Shown here: piece by piece, positions 8,346 to 19,996 of the stretch
How positions within the stretch are numbered: the first letter of the stretch is position 1
Layout of the letters: every line of letters starts with the position of its first letter
Origin: Neoarius graeffei
Lineage: Eukaryota > Chordata > Actinopteri > Siluriformes > Ariidae
Length of the DNA: 64,000 nucleotides
Reading direction: 5' to 3'
NCBI RefSeq assembly: GCF_027579695.1
Contig: NC_083569.1
Coordinates: forward strand, 71,497,149 to 71,561,148
Notes under the pieces: model-generated
Told to the model about the DNA's origin: nothing
The model's input: the letters and a program-made list of their open reading frames with translations, nothing else
Databases searched by the model: none
Translations under genes and position numbers: made by a program

Positions 8346-11300
8346 ACCTTAGTGTTTATTTAAATGTGTATATATTAGAAAGCATTGATTTGATTTCTTA
8401 CAGAGTGCTGAAAAATGACTTCCAAGCCAAAGAAGCAAACAGATAATAGAAAGCTGTTGATGTCTGGTTTCATCCCATTAACCAAAAATGACATTGTAAA
8501 ACATCAAATGCTGAATTTCGATTGACGCACTGCCGTTTTGAATCAACAGGGCACCAAAATTTATTCATGTAGTTGTTTTTGACAAATGAGCTGATGCACT
8601 GGTTCAAAAGTTTCTCCGAAGTAATACAGACATCTATTAAAGTTAGCGTGATAATCCCCCTTTTGTGTGGAACCTCCCCTGGGTTCTGTTCCTCATTTCT
8701 CACACTTAATTCACTCCTGCTTCCTACGTTACGTTTCTGGAGCTGCAGAACATTTTCCATCTTTCTGTTTTTCTGTTAGAATAGCTTCCCAAATGCCATC
8801 AGGTTGTATCTTTTTTGTGATTATTTCTTTCAGAAGAGTGCATTGTGGGATGGAGTCTCTAATCATGCCCATATGGCCCGATTCACCATGTGACTGTTTC
8901 CATGTTCCGCTTAAACACCCTGTGGGAGAGTGTGTGTTTAGACTTGGGGGTTCTCGCTGTGCTCCAGAGTTTGTTTCTTACTCGCACCGGTAATGGAGTG
9001 GCAAACAAACATCTCCAGGCACGCAAGCTGCTCTCCTCTCAGGAGATGCTTCACCAATCAGCAGTACATCCGCTGCACAGTACCTGTTAGTTTGCCTGTA
9101 AAGCAATGGCTACCAAAACCATGACACATTTTGTTTTTGAGCCGCCAAATTTGTGTAATAAGCTATAGCTTAATTTATACATTGTTGTAAGCATTTTATC
9201 TTTGACCATCAGTGTGTTTCTTGTTCATGTGAAAAGGACTGCATGGAAAATCCCACCTTCTGACACTCGCCCTGTTTCTTAACCTCTTCATGTTGTCGGA
9301 GTGGATTTACCATTCGCCTGACTAGCTGTGCTTTCTAATACCCTTCTCATGACACTGATTAGGAGCTCCAACATCATAAGTGACCTTATGAGGTTTTACA
9401 AACAAGACATTTTGTGCAAGGTTAAAAGGAAAAACATGACGTGAGCGTTATGGGAATTTTCCATCAAAAATGCATTTTGATGCTTGCACTGCTGATGGAA
9501 TAGGCAGTGGCTTTTTCCACACATTATTGACTTTCACTCATCCTCACGCTGGCTGTTGGGCTAGTATTTCTTTCTCCATCAGGCGCACATGCTTGAGTAA
9601 CAAGAGTTGGCATGTATTCTGTTCTTATTGGGCTTCTGCTAGTTTTTATTTTTTTTTCTCCCTCTTGGTGCCTGACATTTTGTGTCATATGTCTACTCAA
9701 GTAGACATGCAGATCCAAGAACCACTGGGAAATATTTGTTTAACACCTTTTTTTTTTTAATGTGAATTTTCTTTATGATCCTAACATACAGTGGCATTTG
9801 TGTACAGCACAATAACAACGTGTGGAGGAGTGTGTTTTTTGCCTCACGTTAAATATGTGCTCTTTCCCAGACAATGAAAAAGACCAAATGCCGCCTTAGC
9901 CTACTCAGGATCGTGACCTCTGCGTTCTCCTCCAACGTCACTCCTACTTTGTAGGCGATTAAGGCTGGTGTGTCAGCACAAAAGCAAATTTTAATCAGCA
10001 TCTTTTACAATGAGCCCCTAGATTGTTTGGTATGAAATGCCATCGCTAGCGTAAGCAGAGCCTAACCTGCTGTGTAAAATGAAGCTCGGAACACTGCTAT
10101 CCTCTGTGTGGAGGTTGTCATGAGGGTTAGGGTTTATTCATACTCCAACGTTCTGCTGACTTTTTCCTTCCTCCTGAGGAGTGCTTCTTCCCACTGAATA
10201 AATTTTTTGTTTTTTTGCTTGGGAGTGTTGCAGCATAAACCTTTTAAGACATTCCCGTGGAAATTTTATTTTATTTTTTTATGGAGGTTAATGTGCCCCC
10301 CCACACAAACACACACACACCATGCACACACAGCTCAGTCTTCTTAATTAGATTTTGGAAATGAATTTCATTATCTGTCCTCAAGGCTATATTTATATTT
10401 CAGTACCTATCCAAAAGAAAAAGGCTTTCTACGCTAATAAAAGTGGAAAGCTGAAAGCACTAAACTCCACATTGAGGTCAAGTGGAGGGTCTCGTATAGC
10501 TGAGGTCAGACATCAGAGGTCACTCTGCACTCTGATTGATTTTCTGCCATGTTTCCTTTACCTTAATGTTATTGAACCATACGGTTATTCCAGAACCATT
10601 GAAACAGCAAGCCGTATAAGGCTCTAGCGAGGGGTTGGGGTTGTGTGCGGGTGGGTTTTTATTTATTTATTTAATAAATTAAGTCTTATTAGGTTACACA
10701 GATCCAGGATCAGCCTTTGCTACATGTCAGGAGGAGAAGAGTGTCATGGGAAGTCACTGTTTGCTGTCTGTCTACATGCCTGATAGTGCAATGATTGTGT
10801 GATTTGTACAATGACTGAATACAAGTGAGTAGGCGCACACAAAGTATGGACAGAGGTGAGCTGAACAAGCGCACGCACTCGTTCCTCTTTATGGCGCTGT
10901 TCTTTCTGCACGTCCAACTCATCTTTCATCCACGTGTGACATACATACTGTATGATAAGCCACATTCTTGTAGGTTGTCAGTCAATTCCTGACTCTTTAC
11001 AGGCCACTGTGTGGGTTAACTCTTGTAGATCAAACATTTTTAGAGCTCCACAAGCTTGTCTTGACCTATATTATCTATTCCATGGCGTCATGCTTCATAA
11101 TTTGTTGATCAGTCTGGCATCTAATGTGGCATAACTGTCATCCAGTCTTGTGTGGAGGATGTGTAATGCAATATTGAGATATTCAGATTACCTTGACGCA
11201 CGCCCGCACGCATTCATTTACATATTTGGCTCTTCAAGACTGCCGGCTGTCTTCTGAAACTGATGAAGCACGACACTTAGAAACGGAAGCATCCTGACAA

Positions 11301-12239
11301 TTCCTAATGTGTATGACACTAATGTCGGAGGACGTTTTACACCAAAACATTGACAAAAAGAAAATAAGGTTGAAAGACTACCTGCTTTAACCTCTTTGAG
11401 AGATAAAACATCAAAGAAAATGAAGGCATGAATAGAATGAGGCTCCGGTGACGGCACGTTACAGTCAAAGCTGTTCCTTTAAGTTTTCTAACACGGGAAA
11501 GTCTTCAGGACAGATGATTTTTATGATTTCTTAGAAACGTGACAAGTCGCACAAGTGATAATGGGAGCAAAAAACTTTCTTTGTGGCCGTTCCATGGCAT
11601 TAAACGTGACTTTAAATGGATCAAATGTGCGATATGTCGTTCATTTTAATAAATAAAAAATTTAGTGTTGCAAAACAGCTGCGATGTGGTAATTTTATTT
11701 CAGTGTTTTATTCTTTTCAGGGTGATGACAGTAAAACTGATTTTACATCACGCTGTGTCACACTGCCCCTTCATTGATGTTCCTAGAACATTTCCTGTTG
11801 TGTTGTGCTCCTTATTGCATGCATTTTAAAAAGAGAATGAGAAAATAAATCTGCTACAGAATGATCTGGTAATGTCCATCTAGTACAGTGAGTAACATTT
11901 TCTATAGTTAGAGAAGCACTGACACGTGACAATATCCAAGACACTCTGAAAAATGTATCATGAAGTTAATATTCATATTCATATTGGAATATTATAATTT
12001 CCCAGCCCCAGTAGTTAAGGAGTGTCTAGGGCTGTGTGTATGTGCTCTTTACCACACGTGGAGAGGAAATGACTGACTTTGCAGTAGAACACCTATAAAC
12101 ACACATGTACTGAATGTGTTCCCTCTGGCACTGTGAACTGTCCTCCACTGAATCATTACCAAGCTGAACTGCATGATGACACGTTCAGCCCTTTTGCACA
12201 TTTGTCTGGCAGACTGCAAGGTAGGTGAAACGTATTCCA
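8346..12239. other. Repeat-poor intronic sequence
   Basis: About 3.9 kb without any repeat family or exon that I recognise, apart from short homopolymer and AC runs (for example near 10310-10325). It is the longest plain stretch of the window and a reasonable place for conserved non-coding elements, but that cannot be judged without alignment. Confidence 0.4.
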
Positions 12240-12331
12240 ATAGAGATCTTGCAGTCACGTGACCGGAAAGTACACAACCGCCATCTTGTCGGTCAAAAAC
12301 ACCGCTGAATACTGCTGCACTCGTGTACAGA

Positions 12332-12640
12332 ATGGATCAATTTCAACCGACGGACTACACGGCTCATTTTTCTAATGAACAGATAACTAGATATATGTCT
12401 AAAATAAACGAGCTACAGATTTGTGACCCTTATGGCTTACCGGACGGAGTTTTCACAACCGGATTTTGAACTGCCAGCGGAATACCCAGACGTGTATAAT
12501 TACCTCATTAACTTTCCCTCGCTGTTCAGTGGTGAAGCACTGCGTGCTTATAAATCTCTGGACAGTTATCTTTACAGAAATTCAGGATTTGTCAGCGACT
12601 CAGATGTGGCATCTTGTAAACAAGAATCCTCATTGGATGG
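12332..12640 (+). pseudogene. First exon of transposon accessory gene, frameshifted
   Basis: Starts MDQFQPTDYTAHFSNEQITRY, reaches CDPYGLPDG, then needs a one-base shift to continue as ELPAEYPDVYNYLINF and GEALRAYKSLDSYLY. It ends before a GTAAGT donor at 12641. The DPY...YPD-x-YN-(Y/F)-L...AYKSL-(E/D)-(A/S)-Y signature is shared with 53165-53548 and with large fish proteins that I recall as having SWIM zinc-finger and YqaJ-type nuclease domains further on. Those later domains are absent here. It is broken by the frameshift. Confidence 0.6.
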
Positions 12641-12659
12641 GTAAGTCACTTAAGTATTG

Positions 12660-13085
12660 AGTATAGCACTGACCAGCCGATTATAGAATAGAATAAGGTA
12701 ATTCCAGCTGTAATTCCAAATCGTCCGTCTTGTTTACATGGATCTGGCGTTGGAGAGATAGAGGCTTAGCAGTGGAGGTTTGAGTGGCTGTTTTCTGAGC
12801 TTAGTCAACAGGCCGGCTCTGCAGCCTCGCTTTTGCTTCCGCTCCCGACGCCGCCTCCTTCACTTTGCTTCCGATAACAATCCACGGAGACCCCGCTGGT
12901 CTCGCTATCTCGTCCGGAATGTTGTGCATGCGATGGAAATCGCTACAAACCGTCATTTTCTGCTGGAAACCAATGTTCAGTAAGTCCATACGGTTGTAGT
13001 GGATATTGAAGTCCGGTACAGACGAACAACACGCAAAAATACACACAAAAACCGTGCACAGGTAGGGAGAGCTTGTAGCCGCAGC
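12660..13085 (-). pseudogene. APE-type LINE ORF2 N-terminal fragment
   Basis: The minus strand reads SDFHRMHNIPDEIARPAGSP, then PWIVIGS, and after a one-base frameshift RRRRRERKQKRGCRAGLLTK, then PPLLSLYLSNARSM before a stop and NKTDDLE-like sequence. This order (PD...GSPW, basic block, GCRAG, P-L-S...NARSL-NK-D) is the N-terminal lead into the endonuclease domain of fish non-LTR retrotransposons. It lies within the DNA transposon at 12242-13220. It has at least two frame breaks and is far too short to be active. Confidence 0.65.
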
Positions 13086-13335
13086 CGTTGTAGTAGAATT
13101 GTATATAGTAGGGTTTTCCAGAAGAAAAGGTAGAAGTAGAAGGTGGAAATATGGCGTTTGACCTACAAGATGGCGTCTGTCACAATCTGGATCGGCTGTG
13201 ATGTCACATGCAAGTGCTCCATTGTAATAATAATTTAGTATAAATACGCAGGTGATTTTTATAGGAAATCATGTCTGCCGATTGGTCGAGAGATTCTGAC
13301 TATTTCTCGATAATCCCTTCGAGTGACTTGGCAAA

Positions 13336-13450
13336 ATGGCAGCCAATCACTTTGCCACTGTAAGTGAGGAAGAATGACAATTTATGAAAGAAAATGCTGT
13401 TCCTAAAAGCACTAAAGATGCTATGAAGCTTGGTCTAAAACTATTCAAAG
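13336..13450 (+). pseudogene. First exon of transposon gene, KSTK-type
   Basis: Reads MAANHFATVSEEE, stop, QFMKENAVPKSTKDAMKLGL, then KLFK, ending at 13450 before GTAAGG. It is 38 codons plus one base. It resembles the exon at 14114-14223 (E-E/D-E...MK/LK-x-N-x-PK-x-x-KKA-x-K-x-GLK-x-F) and the N-termini of DUF3504-like/KIAA1958-like fish proteins. One in-frame stop breaks it. Element boundaries are unclear; they may start near 13260. Confidence 0.45.
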
Positions 13451-13590
13451 GTAAGGTGGAATTGTGATTTGATTTTATCTATTTCAAAACAAAGTATTTT
13501 ATGTGAGTTGGCATAGATAAGTGACAAGTTTGTGCACGTTACATTTGTACGGTGCTTTTGAAGATTGAAATAAATTTATTATTATTATTA

Positions 13591-13825
13591 CCTCCGCCAA
13601 GGAGGTTATGTTTTCGGTAGCGTTGGTTTGTTTGTTTGTTGGTTTGTCTGTTAGCAACATTACGGAATTAGTTATGAACGGATTGCTCTGAAATGTTTTA
13701 CAGAGGTGTGACTGGGCACAAGAAACAATCCATTAAATTTTGGCGGTGATCCAGATCACCGTCTGGATCCCGGAATTTTTTAAAGGATTCTTGGCGGAGG
13801 TCTGCGCTCTCCAAGTGCTTTTCTA
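13591..13825. mobile_element. Small CCTCCGCCAAG...CTTGGCGGAGG repeat
   Basis: Perfect 11-bp inverted repeats at 13591-13601 and 13790-13800 bracket a stretch with GTTTGTTTGTTGG and GTGATCCAGATCACC. It sits between TTA-rich tracts. This is a widespread animal repeat type. I see no coding region. Confidence 0.6.
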
Positions 13826-13882
<57 letters not shown>

Positions 13883-13883
13883 T
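13826..13883. repeat. (TTA)n microsatellite
   Basis: About 19 uninterrupted TTA units. Confidence 0.95.
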
Positions 13884-13889
13884 AAGTCG

Positions 13890-14535
13890 CCTATGCATTT
13901 ATACTAAAACAGTTATCTGCCTCAGGCTCAGTGAATATCGGTGAATAATAACCTCGACTGTGTCTGTTATCATTCCCCGATCTTCACTTCATCTTCGGCG
14001 AATAATTGTTCATTATTCTATCCGCATTCACTGGATATGAGTAATCGTATGCTCTGATTGGCTACTGTACTACTAGGATATCAGCTCATATACTGTGAGT
14101 AGAGAAAAACAAAATGGCGGAGCGTGTTGCTGAACCAACTGAGGACGAAATAAAAACTCTGAAACAAAACCCCAAAAAATATTTTAAAAAAAGCAGCAAA
14201 ATATGGACTAAAAGTATTTGATGGTAAGAACGTATTTTTTCCAACAAAATTTATTATTTAGCATTTTTCACAAATTGTTAGTCATTTCGCCGGTTTGTTT
14301 ACATTCTAAGTGGAAATGATTTTGTCATACATTTTGTATGAAGTTTTTATTTATTGCGTTTGTGAAAAATGGAAATAAAAATGCTCTGTTTTCTCAAAAT
14401 CAGTGACTGTAGATAGAATAAAACAGTTATTCCACTCAATCTCATCGTACATGGCTTATAGCCAACTTGGTGCTACGCACCTCGTTGGTGATCAGCTTAT
14501 GTACGACTCGATTTTGTGGAATAACTGTTAAATGT
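13890..14535 (+). mobile_element. AACAGTTAT-ended transposon derivative with first exon
   Basis: Both ends carry AACAGTTAT in inverted orientation, and the right end has TAGCCAACTTGG and GCACCTC motifs. An opposite-strand copy lies at 33640-34140 with the same order: GGATATGAGYAATCG, GATTGGCTACT, TAGGATATCAGCTCAT, the exon, then the tail. The exon (ATG at 14114) reads MAERVAEPTEDEIKTLKQNP, then after a one-base shift in an A run KKAAKYGLKVFD before a GTAAGA donor at 14224. It is homologous to the exon at 13336-13450. Confidence 0.6.
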
Positions 14536-15639
14536 AGATGGGGTTTTTGGTATACATCACATGTGCTTTGAGCTTTGTGTGTCACAGGATGTGTGAAAAT
14601 AAATCCCTGTAGTCAGGAGCTTCCTCTTGTGTTTCTGACCGTAAATCTTCTCACGCACAGATGCTCCATTTGTGAAATGATGCAGTGGCTATATTTCACA
14701 ACCTTGAAAACAAGCGTTGCATACTTTCACTGATTGATTACAGTTGAATATTACATCAGTTCATGACCAGAGATGAATGAGGTACGACACTGAGAGTCAG
14801 TGGGAGAGATCAGAATTCTGGAGCTGTTGAAGCCTGCACAGTGCTTCTGGAAGGTTATTGATTTTAGGCCTGTCATGGCATAATTTTTAAAATATGGTGC
14901 GAAGAAATTGTATTGATCTGCCATTCTTTTTAGGAAGGGTTCAGAATGTAGCGCTTTGCTTTCACCTGGTTAAATTGGTGTTATTTGCTTTACTGTAAGG
15001 TCGGGGTTTGGCATTTACGTTCTCTCAGCCTCTATTTCTCCCCACCCCCTTCCCCCCCAATCCATAGTATGGATGGGGTTGACTCCATCCATGGTAGTGC
15101 CAGCAACAAAACTCAGCTTGTGCATCGAGATCTTAATGGCAGGATGCAGCCTTGAGAGAACAAAGGAAAGCTGTGGACTTCTTTCTCTACATGCGTGTGC
15201 ATGGGTGCGCACGTACACGCACAGAGACACAGCTACTGTTTAAATCAGAAAAGCCCTGACTAATGGATTTGTGTGTTTTGTGTGGTGTGTGTTTTGGTAG
15301 TGGAAACCAAAGGGTGTAAAACCCATCCCTTGTTAGGTCTGTCTTCTTTCTTTCATCCCACTTTTATTGGTCTCTAATTGGAGGCTGGGTTTGTAATTAA
15401 AATAAGATGGCTTGTGAAATACTGGGGAGGGATTTAATAGTCAAACATGGTGAAAAAATCCCCCCCCCCCTTTTTTTTGGGCTTGAGACAAAGGTTGCTC
15501 CTGGTGCATCTGCTAGATATTCACCAGAGCAGCTTGGCACAGTAGGAGAAATGGGTAAATTGATATCATACGTCTACACATATCTAGAGAAGGTTCTCCA
15601 TTCCATCACACGCTTGTTTTGGACGAGACTAAAACAGCC

Positions 15640-15705
<66 letters not shown>

Positions 15706-16218
15706 CGCATAATTGTTTTCAGGAGACTGTGCAACAGATGCTATGCCCCCTCTGTCACATCAAGCTGAAATCTTAAGTTGGCAAGACAGCAAATTTGGGG
15801 ATGGGCGAATAAATTATTTTTCATGCATGCTTCATTAATCCCGTGTAGATTTCTATTTATTTATTTAATTTCACCAATGAGTTGAGCTGGTGCCAAGTAG
15901 GCCAGTGCAAGAGTACAGTATGTCAGGAAGCATTTTGTAGCTTGTATCTCTCCCTGTGTGTGGTTAGTGTCTGTGTGGCTGCTGCTTGGAATCCATGGCC
16001 TGAGAGAAAAGCAGTATCATCTCAGCTCATTATAGGAATTGAAGTGTTTTTGCTCTGGCAAAGTGAAGAGAGGTTCTGAGCCAAGCCTGATGGAGAGCGA
16101 GAGGACATGTAAGCATATACAGGCTTTGATCTAGTGTTATGACTTCCTATTACCTAAAAGCTTTGTGACCGAAAGAAGCAACCAGGAGGCATAGACATGG
16201 ATGGAAGCATAGATATAA
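14536..16218. other. Intronic sequence with one microsatellite
   Basis: No recognised transposon or exon. Contains the TG/CG microsatellite at 15643-15708 and C/T homopolymer runs near 15461-15478. Confidence 0.4.
15643..15708. repeat. (TG)n(CG)n microsatellite
   Basis: Long TG run ending in a short CG run, an alternating purine-pyrimidine tract able to adopt Z-DNA. Confidence 0.95.
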
Positions 16219-17093
16219 GAGACATCTTACCTGGGCTGAGAGAAATAACTGAACTGTTGTTCAGTGGTCCAAAGGCCTCTTTTTCTCCAACGAAAAGTAA
16301 TTTTTGCATTTTATGTGGAAATCAAGGTCCTAAAGTCTGAAGGAAGAGTGAAGAGGCACAGGATCCAATGTGTTTGAAGTCCAGTGTGAAGTTTCTGCAG
16401 TCTGTGATTTTGGGGTGCCATGTCATCTGCTGGTGTTGGTCCACTGAGCAACAGTCCAGTTCTTTCTCTCCTTAGCCCAGGTAAGACGCTTCTGACGTAG
16501 ACTCTGGTTCAGGAATGGCTTGATATTAGGAATGCGACAGTTGTAGCTCCTTTCCTGAAGACGTCTGTGCATGGTGGCTCTTGATGCACGGACACCAGCC
16601 TCAGTCCACTCCTTGTGAAGCTCTCCCAAGTTCTTGAATCAACTTTGCAGACCTTGAGAGGATTGTCAAGAAGTCATCCCTGTTGCTTGTGCACCTTTTC
16701 CAGCCAGCCTTTTCAGCAATGACGACCTGTGGCTTACCCTCCTTGTGAAGGGTGTCGATGATCGTTTTCTGGACAACTGTCAAATCAGCAGTCTTCCCCA
16801 TGATTGTGGTTGCTTATACTGAACTAGACTGAGAGATGCACAATATTTATACTGGTTTTTTTGTTTGTTTTTTTACACAAACTTGAAATTAAATATTCTA
16901 ATAATCAGAAATCCTGTATCTCAAATTTTCATGAGCTATAAGCCATAATCATCAAAATGAAAGAAAAAAAGATTTGAAATATTTCACCTTGTGTGTAATG
17001 ACCATGGAATATAAAATTTTACCTTTTTGAATTAAATTATGAAAAAAATGAACTTTTTCACAGTATTCTAATATGTTGAGATACACTGGTATT
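16219..17093. mobile_element. Tc1-type transposon, inversion-fused remnant
   Basis: From about 16441 to 17093 the minus strand holds the 5' terminal region and the N-terminal transposase coding part. The outer end reads CAGTGTATCTCAACATATTA on the minus strand. From 16219 to about 16436 the plus strand holds a central transposase part (TW, VVQWSKGLFFS, NQGPKV, stop, RKSEEAQDP, CLKSSVKFLQSV). Both parts include the same TWA...WTV-QW codons, so about 45 bp occur as an inverted pair (16226-16268 and 16440-16484). The two halves are thus joined head to head. Confidence 0.75.
16441..16801 (-). pseudogene. Tc1-type transposase N-terminus, deleted
   Basis: Begins at ATG 16801: MGKTADLTVVQKTIIDTLHK, then EGKPQVVIAEKAG, the first helix-turn-helix. 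It jumps to KRCTSNRDD, the second half of the DNA-binding region, so one to two helices are deleted. After frame changes it continues as LGELHKEWTEAG, RASRATMHRRLQE, YNCRIP and RLTWAKERKNWTVAQW. The catalytic domain is missing on this strand. Confidence 0.7.
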
Positions 17094-17376
17094 TGTCACA
17101 TGGATTTCAAATGAATTGGGAGGGTTTTTTCTCCTTTTTTCTTTCTTTCTTTTTTTTTGCCCACAGCACTCTACATTACAAGCTTCATTGCACAATTCTT
17201 ATTTTACTCTTAGATCAAATCTGTCTTGCTTGATTGTTCACACTCTTCACCAAAAGTGATTCATGTTTGTATAAAATTTGACTAATCTGTTTCCTGAAAC
17301 ACATGGACTTGATGTCTTGGGCAATAGTTTAACTACATTACTCGGTTTTGGTAAGGGTTTAACATGGTGGTGGTGG

Positions 17377-17416
<40 letters not shown>

Positions 17417-18832
17417 CAGATCCTTATCAGGTTTTTCATCTGTTTGGCAATTTGTATTAATTCCTTTATAAATCATTCATCATTTGCTTTTGGGTTCATA
17501 ATGAAACCTCACAGATAGATCTTGAACCATCTCTATTGCCCAATTGACCTGATTCACCAATCACATTTCCTGTAAGATGATGTGTAAGTAATAGTTTACT
17601 TATCCTGAGAAAATAATTAACCTGTGGACACACTTCTGGCCAACTGATTAATACTTTGTGTTTGACTGAAGCACCCGTTTCTGTTGGTCACTCAGTCTCT
17701 GTTAAATTATTGACAAAGATGACATCGGAGTTGATAAAAGATCTTGCAATAAAACAAAAAAACAAACCCTGACATAAGATCTTTGTCTTTCTATTTTGGT
17801 TTAGCCTGGTTTTGTTTACCTCACACATTTTGGTGAACACACACAATCTGTTTTTCTGATGACCTAGAAAGATGTTTTATAGATTTTTATTTATTTCCCC
17901 TCGGTTCTTTTACATGACACATCTTTGTTGTGCTCCACATCCAAACCCACGCATACAGTCATCATGCCTCTCTAAGACCAGAAACACAGTCAATACTTCC
18001 TTTAGCTCAGGAAGCTGAGCTAAGAATGAGTAGCATTTTAATCTTTGTGTAATATTGAACATGCCTGGTCTACTCGTACACTGCAGTAATGTTCAGTAAC
18101 GTCTGCAAGAACATTTGATTTGAATTTCACGTTAGTTGATGGCAACACAAGTTTCCATTGCTGTGCAAAAGGTTGATTTGCTGAATGATTTTTGAATGGC
18201 CGTTTGAAAACCTACCCATATTTTGAAGAAATGGTATGTCAGGGTTTATGGAAAAAATATGGTGTTGATGGATCATTTCTCTCACAGGAAGTCACGCCCC
18301 CTCTCTGTTATTTAAAAAAAAATGAATTCAAAGTGACGGCTGCTACCCTGATGTGTTTAGTCTGATCTTTTCCATGGAAAAGATGAGCATGTTGTGTGGG
18401 ATTTTGTTTCAGTGTAGCTGATGAATTTGAAGGCTTTTTTTTCCAGTTTTGATTCACTCACTACCTTGTAAACTGAATCCACAAACAGGTGTATGGTGGC
18501 TTGGATCTGTGCTGGTTTCCTGCCTGCGAGTAAAAAGATCACGTCTACTATTGCTGTTTTACACTCGGTGTGAGTTCCATGCCAAGTTCAATTTGGTGGC
18601 TGAGCAGCAATTCTTAGAAAATTATGGTAATTGATTTATTCAAATATCTGTTTTTGCATGAACAGATTGCAACTTCAGTTTATCAGTTGTGATTTGAAGA
18701 ATGACGGGTTTGAGGCAAAACAAACTTTGGAGCTGTAAGCAGCTGTTGCTTCACACTTGCAATCTGGATCCCACTGATCTGAGATTGTGGCCGAGGGTCA
18801 TAGTCTGGGACAGAACATAGGAAGTCTTAGGC
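17094..18832. other. Intronic sequence
   Basis: A T-rich patch at 17125-17158 and a (GT)n tract at 17377-17412. Nothing else recognised. Confidence 0.4.
17377..17412. repeat. (GT)n microsatellite
   Basis: Eighteen GT units after a short TGG repeat. Confidence 0.95.
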
Positions 18833-19480
18833 TGTGTCCACATTCATATGGTGAAGTTGTAAAATGGCATTTTAAAATGAATAAATAAAAATGATCTAGA
18901 TTAGATTAGATTAGATTTATTGATCCCTTTGGGAGTGTTCCCTCAGGGAAATTAAAATTCCAGCAGCATCATTACAGGATAAACAGAGAATAGAAAATAG
19001 AGAAAACTACGAGATAAATTAAGTATTAACATATACAAATATTTTTTAAAAAATGGAAAAAAGATGAACATTTTAGCTCTGTATCAGAAATGGCGTCCGT
19101 CCGTACGAGAACACTTGAAAATGCATATCACATGACTATTCACGTACACTGGTATGAATGGCAGATGCTGTTTTGTTTTTTCTCTTGGAAAAGGATCATG
19201 TGATTTTTAGAAGTGTAATGAATTGGGAAAGGAAAATGTCCGAGACCCAATCAGGATGTGAATGTGGGTGTCTGCATCATCATTTCCAAATGTCTCCATT
19301 TCTGCCTGTCTACACTACACTAAAACACCTACCTTGGAGTTTTCAAACTAAAATGAAGTCAGCAGTGTCTCCAAAAGTCTGTTTTTGGGGATCGAAAACT
19401 CCCAGAGTAGTGTGGACGCCAGGCACAAACAAGGCAAAAGTGATTAATTTTAAAACTAAAATGTATTAACATGGATGTAT
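18833..19480. mobile_element. Candidate MITE with GTGTCCACATT/AGTGTGGAC ends, LINE-split
   Basis: GGCTGTGTCCACATT near 18833 and AGTAGTGTGGAC near 19405 form weak inverted ends of a kind common in fish MITEs. The interior has AAATGTC/AAATGCAT motifs. A LINE 3' end (18893-19060) interrupts it. Boundaries are approximate. Confidence 0.35.
18893..19060 (-). repeat. LINE 3' end with (AGATT)n tail
   Basis: AGATTAGATTAGATT followed by TATTGATCCCTTTGGG and CCCTCAGGGAAATTAAAATT is the usual 3' end of fish L2/Rex-type LINEs on the minus strand. Severely 5'-truncated, no ORF. Confidence 0.65.
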
Positions 19481-19515
19481 CCTTAGAATGTAAACTCTCT
19501 TGCGTAGTGGATAGT

Positions 19516-19880
19516 CTCATCTCATCATCTCTAGCCGCTTTATCCTGTTCGCAGGCAAGCTGGAGCCTATCCCAGCTGACTACGGGCGAAAGGCGGGGTA
19601 CACCCTGGACAAGTCACCAGGTCATCACAGGGCTGGCACATAGACACAGACAACCATTCACACTCACATTCACACCTACGGTCAATTTAGAGTCACCAGT
19701 TAACCTAACCTGCATGTCTTTGGACTGTGGGGGAAACCGGAGCACCCGGAGGAAACCCACGCGGACACGGGGAGAACATGCAAACTCCGCACAGAAAGGC
19801 CCTCGCCGGCCACGGGGCTCGAACCCGGACCTTCTTGCTGTGAGGCGACAGCGCTAACCACTACACCACTGTGCCGCCCC
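19516..19880 (-). repeat. V-SINE with 12-bp target duplication
   Basis: Full head-to-tail copy on the minus strand. Flanks are GTAGTGGATAGT (19504-19515) and GTAGCGGATAGT (19881-19892), one mismatch. It lacks a few bases of the conserved CTACAGGGTCG segment near its tail. Confidence 0.92.
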
Positions 19881-19996
19881 GTAGCGGATAGTGGAGTTTT
19901 AAAACTTCTTAAATATTTCCTTTAAGTTACCCTCCTCTTAAATTCTCAGATGGTGGACATAAACCTACATTCCTTACTCTCATAACCATATACTTT

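Larger units (their letters stand above)
12242..13220 (+). mobile_element. ISL2EU-like DNA transposon derivative, copy 1
   Basis: The inverted ends (AGAGATCTTGCA-GTCACGTGAC on the left, GGAGCACTTGCA-TGTGAC on the right read inward) extend discontinuously for about 60 bp and share CGCCATCTTGT and GGTCAAA. AT dinucleotides flank both ends (12240-12241 and 13221-13222). The left side carries a first exon (12332-12640) homologous to the one in the element at 53082-54078. The middle is filled by a LINE fragment on the minus strand. A two-base AT duplication and this gene type fit PIF-ISL2EU elements as I recall them. Superfamily is tentative. Confidence 0.7.

Noticed and set aside
15407..15712. 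ORFs running through TG or AC repeats (also near 29190, 38799 and 61643)
   Set aside because: Open only because dinucleotide repeats lack stops (CVCVCV, HTHTHT, IYIYIY).
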